DNA from: Enterobacter ludwigii
GTDB lineage: Bacteria; Pseudomonadota; Gammaproteobacteria; Enterobacterales; Enterobacteriaceae
NCBI GenBank assembly: GCA_900068845.1
Contig: CEFQ01000010.1
Location: 725,326 to 789,325, forward strand
Direction: 5' to 3'
DNA length: 64,000 nucleotides
Below, one piece after another: positions 58,642 through 64,000 of this stretch. Each line of letters begins with the position of its first letter. The first letter of the stretch is position 1. The translations under genes and the position numbers were made by a program. The notes below the pieces were generated by a model that saw nothing but the letters and a program-made list of their open reading frames with translations, was not told where the DNA came from and did no database searches.

Positions 58642-60263
58642 GCGGATTGGTTTCCTCCATCCCAGGGGAGTTGGACTAAAAATTGGGTAAACACGCCGGG
58701 CTCTGATTCTACACTTACGCTGCCACCGAGATTCTCGGTTTGCTGCTGCAGCAGAAACAGCCCGACACCGCGGTTTTCACCTTTGGTGGAGAAGCCTTTT
58801 TCAAAAATGGTGCTAAGGCGATCGGCTTCAATGCCCGGACCATCGTCACTCACTTCACAGGTCAGCCAGCCGTTTTGATAGTGCAACATCACGTGAATCT
58901 CGCCTTCAACCTGCTCGCTCATGGCATCCAGTGCATTCTCAATCAAATTACCGATCACCGTGATCAGCGCCGCCATCTGCTGCTCATTGCCGCTATCGGG
59001 TAGGAAGCTGGCATCGCTGATGGTCAGGCGATGGCCACAATCTGACGCACGATTGATTTTACTCAGCAAGAAACCGGCAATGACCGGCGACTTAATCTTG
59101 TCGAGCAGGAAACCAATCTCTGTCTGGTAATTATTGGCCGTCTTGAGAATGTAGCTTTCCACCTGCGTGTAGTTTTTCATGTGCAGCAGGCCAAGGATCA
59201 CATGCAGCTTGTTCATAAATTCGTGTGAGCGCTCACGCAGCGCATCGACGTAGTTTACCATGCCCGTCAGACGCTGCATCAGTTGACTGATTTCCGTCTT
59301 ATCCCTGAAGGTGCAGACCGCGCCGATAATCCGTCCCTGACTGCGCACCGGCACAGTGTTACTCAGCAATACGCGGCCATTTACATTCAGCTCTTCATCA
59401 CGGCGCGCGCGTCCGCTGTGCAGTACATCGCGCAGATGATCATGAATCACCGACGCATCGTAGATGCGCTCGCCGCTGATGGTGCCCATCGACTCGTTAA
59501 GTAATGACCGCGCGGCCTGATTCACCAATGTCACCTGCGCCTGTTCGTCCATCGCCACTACGCCCTCTTTCAGCGAGTTGAGAATCGCCTGGCGCTGTTC
59601 AAATAGGGTGGAAATTTCATAAGGTTCGAGGCCGAACAGAATGCGTTTCAGCACGCGCACCAACACAAAGGTGCCGATGGCGCCCGCCAGCGTGCCAATA
59701 AAAATGGTCCACAGGATGCTCCAGCGGCTCTCATTGATCTGCACCGAAACGGCATCCAGCGAGATGCCAATCGCCACCACGCCAATCTGCTGATGCTGAT
59801 CGTTATAAACTGGGGTGAAGACGCGCAGCGCTTTTGCCAGCGATCCTTTATTCACCGAAACGTTTTCATGGCCGCGCAGCGCAGGCTCAAGGTCATCACC
59901 GATAAAGTGTTTGCCGATCAGCTCGGGATTGCGATGCGAATAGCGAATGCCGTCCATGTTGGTGACGGTAATGAACAGCAGGTTATTGGTCTCTTCAACC
60001 GCTTTGGCGATCGGCTGGATACGTGTGCCGTCCGGCGGAAACGCCAGCGCGCGCTGTATTTCCGGTGAATCGGCCAGCGTACGCGCCACGGCCATCGCTT
60101 TATCTTCCAGCTGCGCGCGGGTCGCAGCGCCAATCTGGAAGAAATAGAACATATGTACGCTGAGCAGCACCAGCACAATCACCGCGCTGAGCATTAAAGT
60201 GACCAGCGTATTGAGCTTCATCGGCTGCTTGCGCGCCGCAATTCCTTGCTGTGGAGAAGACAT
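58638..60263 (-). CDS. dcuS: C4-dicarboxylate sensor kinase DcuS
   Basis: Membrane sensor kinase of 541 residues (E. coli 543). First membrane helix near residues 20-42, periplasmic PAS-like domain with the fumarate-binding blocks 'TVTNMDGIRYSHRNPELIGKHFIGDDLEPALRG' and 'LAKALRVFTPVYNDQHQQIGVVAIG', second helix 'ILWTIFIGTLAGAIGTFVLV', cytoplasmic PAS ('GVVAMDEQAQVTLVNQAA'), phosphoacceptor His in 'LRERSHEFMNKLHVILGLLHMK' near 350, N box 'VIGNLIENALDAM' and G box 'SDDGPGIEADR'. In E. coli DcuS works with DctA or DcuB as co-sensor; neither is encoded here. Confidence 0.93.
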   Translation of the reverse strand: MSSPQQGIAARKQPMKLNTLVTLMLSAVIVLVLLSVHMFYFFQIGAATRAQLEDKAMAVARTLADSPEIQRALAFPPDGTRIQPIAKAVEETNNLLFITVTNMDGIRYSHRNPELIGKHFIGDDLEPALRGHENVSVNKGSLAKALRVFTPVYNDQHQQIGVVAIGISLDAVSVQINESRWSILWTIFIGTLAGAIGTFVLVRVLKRILFGLEPYEISTLFEQRQAILNSLKEGVVAMDEQAQVTLVNQAARSLLNESMGTISGERIYDASVIHDHLRDVLHSGRARRDEELNVNGRVLLSNTVPVRSQGRIIGAVCTFRDKTEISQLMQRLTGMVNYVDALRERSHEFMNKLHVILGLLHMKNYTQVESYILKTANNYQTEIGFLLDKIKSPVIAGFLLSKINRASDCGHRLTISDASFLPDSGNEQQMAALITVIGNLIENALDAMSEQVEGEIHVMLHYQNGWLTCEVSDDGPGIEADRLSTIFEKGFSTKGENRGVGLFLLQQQTENLGGSVSVESEPGVFTQFLVQLPWDGGNQSA

Positions 60264-60363
60264 GATCGCTCTCGGAGGAGAAGAGGGCGAGTATTATGAC
60301 GGATAAAAGAGGCAAGGTCGCCAAAAAGGCGTCATGCGATGATCTTCCTGCGCGCGCACAGAG

Positions 60364-60471
60364 GGGAGCGGCGCAATGTATTGCGCGATGAATCGCGCCG
60401 CTACGGTATGTGCATTGAATTCGTAGGGTGCGCATTTATGCGCACCTGGTCGCCATGAATGGCGACCCTAC
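60364..60471. repeat. Tandem REPINs, two palindrome classes
   Basis: 60364-60404: GGAGCGGCGCAATGTATTGC then GAATCGCGC-CGCTAC, a compact copy of the GTAGCGGCGC class whose left GTAG has become GGAG. 60423-60471: GTAGGGTGCGCATTTATGCG-CACC paired with GGTCGCCATGAATGGCGACC-CTAC, the same composite as at 3720-3777 but better conserved. Both sit between dcuS and msrA. Confidence 0.8.
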
Positions 60472-60480
60472 GCTACGGAA

Positions 60481-61017
60481 TTAACTTGATTTGACGCGAT
60501 TCGCAAAACTCTTACGCAGCTTCTGCAGTTTAGGTGGAATTACCGCCATGCAGTAACCGTTGCGCTGGCCTGCGCCTTCCCAATAATCCTGATGATAACC
60601 CTCCGCCGCATACCACTCTTTCAGCGGCTCGATGGTGGTCACCACCGGATCGCTCAAGCCTTCCTGCGCGCGTGCAATGGCGGCAATGGCTTCAGCTTCC
60701 TGCTCAGGGTTCGCCGGGAAAATCGCCGAACGGTATTGGGTGCCAATATCATTGCCCTGGCGGTTAAGCTGGGTAGGATCGTGCGTGGCAAAGCTGATAT
60801 CCAGCAGATCGCCGTAGCTCACCTGCGCCGGATCGAAACCCACGCGAATCGCTTCGGCATGGCCGGTCGCGCCGCTGCACACCTGCTCATAGGTGGGATT
60901 TGGGCGCGCACCGCCGGTATAACCGCTCTCGACTGACTCCACGCCAATCACATCTTTAAACACTGCTTCGGTACACCAGAAACAGCCACCCGCGATCACC
61001 GCATATTCGGTTGCCAT
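60481..61017 (-). CDS. msrA: Peptide methionine-S-sulfoxide reductase MsrA
   Basis: Repairs methionine-S-sulfoxide in proteins. ATG at 61017 after AGGAGTAATTATA gives [20 protein letters not shown] and 178 residues; the frame open to 61071 is upstream of the ribosome site. Catalytic Cys12 in GGCFWCTE, '[29 protein letters not shown]', '[25 protein letters not shown]'. A possible resolving Cys in 'NGYCMAVI' near 163. This is a short MsrA, smaller than the 212-residue E. coli MsrA, so a second msrA may exist elsewhere. Confidence 0.92.
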   Translation of the reverse strand: MATEYAVIAGGCFWCTEAVFKDVIGVESVESGYTGGARPNPTYEQVCSGATGHAEAIRVGFDPAQVSYGDLLDISFATHDPTQLNRQGNDIGTQYRSAIFPANPEQEAEAIAAIARAQEGLSDPVVTTIEPLKEWYAAEGYHQDYWEGAGQRNGYCMAVIPPKLQKLRKSFANRVKSS

Positions 61018-61080
61018 TATAATTACTCCTGTCAGGACGAAAGGATCAAAGTGGGGGCAAGCCCATTTCAATTCAAGCAG

Positions 61081-61635
61081 TTAAATTAACATTTCTGGCT
61101 TAAAGTCGCCGCGCTTGTCGAGCAACACATTGCTCATCACGCTAAAGCGTCCTTCGCCAGTGTAGTGCAGCGTCGGCGGGAACTCCGGCGTTTCCGCTAC
61201 ATGCGCTTTGACGATCTCAAAGATAAAGAAGTTGTAGTTATCCACCATTGAATCGTCATACAGCTGGCACTCGAAGCTGGCAAAACACTCATCAATCAAC
61301 GGCGCATTGACCACGCTTGCCGGTTCGGGAGTCAGTTTAAAGGCATCAAACTTATCGAGACGATCGCCGTGGCTATTACCAATCGCCACCACGCTATCCA
61401 CCAGATGAGTCGAGGGCACGTTGATCACGCATTGGCCGCTCTGGCGGATCAGGTCATGACTGTAATTGCCGCCGGCAATCATGCAGCCAATCAGCGACGG
61501 CGAGAACTCCAGAATGGTGTGCCAACCAAGCGTCATGATGTCGCGGTGATCCTTAAACTGCGAACTCAGCAACACCACCGGACCCGGCTCCAGATATTTC
61601 CGTGCCTTGCTGACCGGAAAGTCGATTTTATGCAT
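61081..61635 (-). CDS. Flavin reductase-like (flavoredoxin) protein
   Basis: 184-residue FMN-binding split-barrel protein. 'YLEPGPVVLLSSQFKDHRDIMTLGWHTILEFSPSLIGCMIAGGNYSHDLIRQSGQCVINVPS' spans the flavin-binding barrel, with 'VVAIGNSHGDRLDKFDAFKLT' next and 'FASFECQLYDD' completing it. Resembles flavoredoxin and DIM6/NTAB proteins that bind FMN and pass electrons; the partner is unknown. The ATG at 61635 has AGGAGA seven bases upstream; the ATG at 61641 lies too close to it. Confidence 0.85.
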   Translation of the reverse strand: MHKIDFPVSKARKYLEPGPVVLLSSQFKDHRDIMTLGWHTILEFSPSLIGCMIAGGNYSHDLIRQSGQCVINVPSTHLVDSVVAIGNSHGDRLDKFDAFKLTPEPASVVNAPLIDECFASFECQLYDDSMVDNYNFFIFEIVKAHVAETPEFPPTLHYTGEGRFSVMSNVLLDKRGDFKPEMLI

Positions 61636-61740
61636 CTGCATTCTCCTGTTGTAGGGACAGATGTTTTAAGTGTAGCTGCCTGCTTTACTGTGCAGGAAAA
61701 TCGCGTCATGGTAAGGCGTCATCTTATCTGGAGTAGTTTT

Positions 61741-62256
61741 ATGCCATCTGCGTGTGCGTCCCCCTCTCGTCCTGTATTACATCTGCTGTGCGGCAAAATT
61801 GCCGCTGGAAAATCAACGCTGGCCCATCAGCTGGCGCAGGAAACCGGTGCGGTAATCGTTAGCGAGGATGCGTGGCTGGCCCATCTTTTTGCTGAAGAGA
61901 TGCAGGATGTGGCGGATTACGTGCGCTGTGCCGGTAAGCTGCGCAATGCGATGACGCCTCATCTCATCTCGCTGTTGCAATGTGGCGTGTCGGTGGTGCT
62001 GGATTTCCCCGCCAACACCGTTGGTCAACGTCAGTGGATGAAGGCGGTGATCAACAGCGCCGAGGCTGAACATCAACTGCATTTCCTTGATGTGCCCGAT
62101 GCGCTTTGCAAAACGCGGCTGCAGGCGCGCAATGCCGCCGGTCAGCACGACTTTGCTGCTACCGATGCGCAGTTTGCGCTGATAAGCAGCTACTTCGTTG
62201 CGCCGCAGAGTGAAGAGGGCTTCAATGTGGTAACGCATCGCGAATTAAGCAGGTAA
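61741..62256 (+). CDS. P-loop (AAA_33/zeta-like) ATP-binding kinase
   Basis: 171 residues. The frame reaches back to 61369 but the ATG at 61741, after CTGGAGTAGTTTT, is the plausible start. Walker A 'LLCGKIAAGKSTLAHQLAQETGAVIVSEDAWLAHLF' near residues 17-50 and a second motif 'VVLDFPANTVGQRQWMKAVI' near 90 with 'RLQARN' as a lid Arg. The fold is that of small phosphotransferases such as gluconate or chloramphenicol kinases and zeta toxins; no antitoxin is beside it, so a toxin role is unlikely. Its stop adjoins the next start without gap. Confidence 0.8.
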   Translation: MPSACASPSRPVLHLLCGKIAAGKSTLAHQLAQETGAVIVSEDAWLAHLFAEEMQDVADYVRCAGKLRNAMTPHLISLLQCGVSVVLDFPANTVGQRQWMKAVINSAEAEHQLHFLDVPDALCKTRLQARNAAGQHDFAATDAQFALISSYFVAPQSEEGFNVVTHRELSR

Positions 62257-63318
62257 ATGATGAACAAAACGCTGTGTCAAACGCTGAATCTCGCCTATCC
62301 GATTATTCAGGCGCCGATGGCGGGTGTTTCCACGCCGGAAATGGCGGCGGCGGTCAGTAACAGCGGCGCGCTGGGATCGATCAGCGTGGGCGCCTCAACG
62401 CCGCAGCAGGCGGCGATCATGATCCGTAAAACCCGCTCCCTGACCGCCGCACCCCTCAACGTTAACGTCTTCTGTCACGCGCCGGTGCAGCGCAATCCAC
62501 CGTTGGAACAGGCGTGGATTCAACGCTTTCAGCCGATTTTTGCCCGCTATCAAGCGGCACTGCCTGAGTCGCTGGCGGAGATTTATCACACATTCCTTGA
62601 TAACGACGCCATGCTGGAAGTGCTACTGGAAACCGCGCCTGCCGTAGTGAGCTTTCATTTTGGTCTGCCGTCCGCCGCGGTGGTGCAGCGCTTGAAACGT
62701 CGCGGGATCATTACCCTGGCAAGTGCAACTAACGTTGCGGAAGCACGCACCATTGAAGCCGCAGGCATCGATTGTATTGTGGCACAGGGCATTGAGGCGG
62801 GCGGTCACCGCGGGATATTCGATCCGGCAGGTGAAGATCAGCGGCTCAGCACCTTTACGCTGGTGCAGGCGATTCGCAAGATGTCGCGCCTGCCCGTCAT
62901 CGCAGCGGGCGGCATCATGGATGGCGCGGGCATTGCCGCCATGCTCAAGCTGGGTGCGGTCGGTGTGCAGCTGGGAACGGCTTTTATCTTGTGCCCGGAA
63001 TCAGCCGCCAATGCGGCGTATCGTCAGGCGTTAAAAAGCGAGCAGGCGAACAGGACCGAAATGATCGCAGCCATTTCCGGCCGATCGGCAAGATGTCTAA
63101 CGAACGATTTCTGCCATCTGGCGCGTCATTTTGCGCAGGAGACCATTCCGCCTTATCCGCTGGCCTATGCGCTGGGCAAGGCGCTGGCAGCCGCAGCCGC
63201 AGCCAAAGGTGAACACGGATTTGGCGCGCAGTGGGCCGGACAGGGCGCGGCGCTGGCGCGGGATATGCCGGCCGCTGAATTGATTAATACGCTGGTGGCG
63301 GAGTGGCAGGCGGCGTAA
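62257..63318 (+). CDS. Nitronate monooxygenase (NMO)
   Basis: FMN-dependent enzyme oxidising nitronates such as propionate-3-nitronate; 353 residues. TIM-barrel motifs 'YPIIQAPMAGVSTPEMAAAVSNSGALGSI' at the N-terminus, 'VSFHFGLPSAAVVQRLKRRGI' near 130, 'GIDCIVAQGIEAGGHRGIF' near 170-188 with the catalytic His in AGGHRG, and 'VIAAGGIMDGAGIAAMLKLGAVGVQLGTAFILCPES' binding FMN phosphate near 211-246. Starts directly after the kinase-like gene stop (62254-62256); ATGATG allows 62257 or 62260. Confidence 0.9.
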   Translation: MMNKTLCQTLNLAYPIIQAPMAGVSTPEMAAAVSNSGALGSISVGASTPQQAAIMIRKTRSLTAAPLNVNVFCHAPVQRNPPLEQAWIQRFQPIFARYQAALPESLAEIYHTFLDNDAMLEVLLETAPAVVSFHFGLPSAAVVQRLKRRGIITLASATNVAEARTIEAAGIDCIVAQGIEAGGHRGIFDPAGEDQRLSTFTLVQAIRKMSRLPVIAAGGIMDGAGIAAMLKLGAVGVQLGTAFILCPESAANAAYRQALKSEQANRTEMIAAISGRSARCLTNDFCHLARHFAQETIPPYPLAYALGKALAAAAAAKGEHGFGAQWAGQGAALARDMPAAELINTLVAEWQAA

Positions 63319-63367
63319 ACGTGAGTCCTGCTTTGCTGGGACACTCTGCGTGGTTAAGGAGCCAGTG

Positions 63368-63793
63368 ATGACAACTCCCCCGTATATCAATCCCGGAGAA
63401 CAGGTCGTGTTGTACGACGGCGTATGCAAATTGTGCAACGCGTGGGTGGTTTTTTTACTTCGTCACCGTATTCCGCGCCATATACGTTTTGCGGCAGTTC
63501 AAAGTGAGCAGGGGAAAGCGCTATTACGTTTTGCCGGTCTGCCGGATGACAATATCCGTAGCATTGTGTTGATGAAAGACCATGACCATTGGCTGCGCGC
63601 GCAGGCGATATTTCGCATCATGCAATGTATGCCGTGGCCGTGGCGAATCCTGGCGGTATTGCAGTTTATGCCTGACGTTATCAGCAACTATTGTTACGAC
63701 CGCATTGCCTTAAATCGCTATCGTCTTTTTGGTCGTTACGACAATCATTACAAGATTGAATCCGATTATAACGGCCGATTTTTAGACCAGTAA
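63368..63793 (+). CDS. DCC-family (DUF393) thiol-disulfide oxidoreductase-like protein
   Basis: 141 residues. The ATG at 63368 follows AAGGAG at good spacing, so the frame's earlier GTG is not used. The N-terminal 'VVLYDGVCKLCNAWVVFLL' carries the DxxCxxC motif that names the family, with 'IRFAAVQSEQGKALL' and 'SIVLMKDHDHWLRAQAIFRIMQCM' matching DUF393 blocks. Function unknown; redox activity is presumed from the CxxC. A further Cys pair region is 'SNYCYDRIALNRYRLFGRYD'. Confidence 0.88.
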   Translation: MTTPPYINPGEQVVLYDGVCKLCNAWVVFLLRHRIPRHIRFAAVQSEQGKALLRFAGLPDDNIRSIVLMKDHDHWLRAQAIFRIMQCMPWPWRILAVLQFMPDVISNYCYDRIALNRYRLFGRYDNHYKIESDYNGRFLDQ

Positions 63794-63809
63794 GACAGGG
63801 TCCGCAGTA

Positions 63810-64000
63810 TTACTCCTCAAAGCGGTACTCTGCCTCGTTCATCGTGCTGGCCATCATGGATTTAATCCATTCGGTCGGTTCTCGTTTACCGCTTCGTTGG
63901 TGTGAATATATTTTCACCGTGAACCTGGGTGCTGGAAACGGCAGCCTGAACGTTTTCACCCCTGCGGCCTGTTTAATTTTGCCGGCCACGAATGAGGGGA
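63810..64000 (-). CDS. Probable LysR-type regulator, 3' part
   Basis: On the minus strand a frame open from the window edge (first full codon ends at 63998) runs to TAA at 63812-63810 and encodes the last 62 residues of a protein. It includes 'FVAGKIKQAAGVKTFRLPF', 'APRFTVKIYSHQRSGKREPT' and a final 'EWIKSMM...YRFEE'. The 'LPFPAP.F.VKIYSHQRSGKREPTEWIK' pattern fits the C-terminal strand-helix of LysR effector domains ('...W..R...DP...W.R'). The remainder lies beyond the window, so the family call is tentative. Confidence 0.6.
   Translation of the reverse strand, partial: PSFVAGKIKQAAGVKTFRLPFPAPRFTVKIYSHQRSGKREPTEWIKSMMASTMNEAEYRFEE

Noticed and set aside
61741-62256. Zeta-toxin of a toxin-antitoxin pair
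   Set aside because: Only the general P-loop kinase fold is seen; no small antitoxin gene lies next to it, and the neighbours are metabolic genes.

Overview
The window is a chromosome segment from a member of the Enterobacterales, most likely the Erwiniaceae (Pantoea/Erwinia type). The evidence is long stretches of gene order matching Escherichia coli: lolCDE-cobB-potDCBA-pepT-roxA-phoQP-purB-hflD-mnmA-nudJ-rluE-icd, then ldcA/emtA, ycgR/ymgE/treA and ghrA-ycdX-ycdY. Protein lengths are close to the E. coli ones. Between the conserved blocks sit accessory modules, and intergenic gaps carry short GTAG-tagged palindromes of REP/REPIN type. The genus is inferred from memory of family sequences; no database search was possible.

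Layout. 1-18343 is conserved core: lipoprotein release (lolC partial, lolD, lolE), the CobB deacylase, spermidine/putrescine uptake (potABCD), peptidase T, the ribosomal oxygenase RoxA, the PhoPQ system with a recognisable PhoP-box promoter, purB and its neighbours, and isocitrate dehydrogenase. 18428-21103 is an AT-rich gtrAB-plus-glucosyltransferase cassette next to icd, with near-identical terminator hairpins on each side. 21283-25922 is a run of small or poorly characterised genes: an MscS/YbdG-type channel, a CsbD-like membrane protein, a lipoprotein, a 59-residue gene too short for usual ORF cut-offs, and an MBL-fold hydrolase. A 52-base hairpin lies within it. 25946-27661 holds ldcA and emtA.

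27711-36382 is a sugar-catabolism island. It has a SorC-family regulator, an Rbs-like ABC importer with a DUF2291-like lipoprotein, a split transketolase and an FGGY kinase. The two transcription units share an operator-like palindrome (TGAATAWATATTCA). The island lies between emtA and ycgR, which I recall as neighbours in E. coli, and a GTAG palindrome sits at each edge. 36435-44202 returns to core-like genes (ycgR, ymgE, treA, ghrA, ycdX, ycdY), interrupted by a Fur-box-preceded TonB receptor. 44206-50109 is assorted metabolism: a family III CoA-transferase, an EamA exporter, a glutamine amidotransferase, a methyltransferase and an AldB-like aldehyde dehydrogenase.

50212-60263 is a coherent anaerobic C4-dicarboxylate module: class I fumarase, a DASS antiporter, a multidomain cytoplasmic NADH:fumarate reductase with a flavinylation motif, its ApbE flavin transferase, and the DcuR/DcuS two-component system. 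One perfect and one near-perfect FNR site lie in the 606-base divergent promoter region. Together these could take up malate, tartrate or fumarate, reduce fumarate with NADH and export succinate. 60481-64000 carries msrA, a flavin-reductase-like protein, a P-loop kinase, nitronate monooxygenase, a DCC thiol oxidoreductase and the 3' end of a probable LysR regulator. I saw no tRNA, rRNA, CRISPR array or intact insertion sequence.
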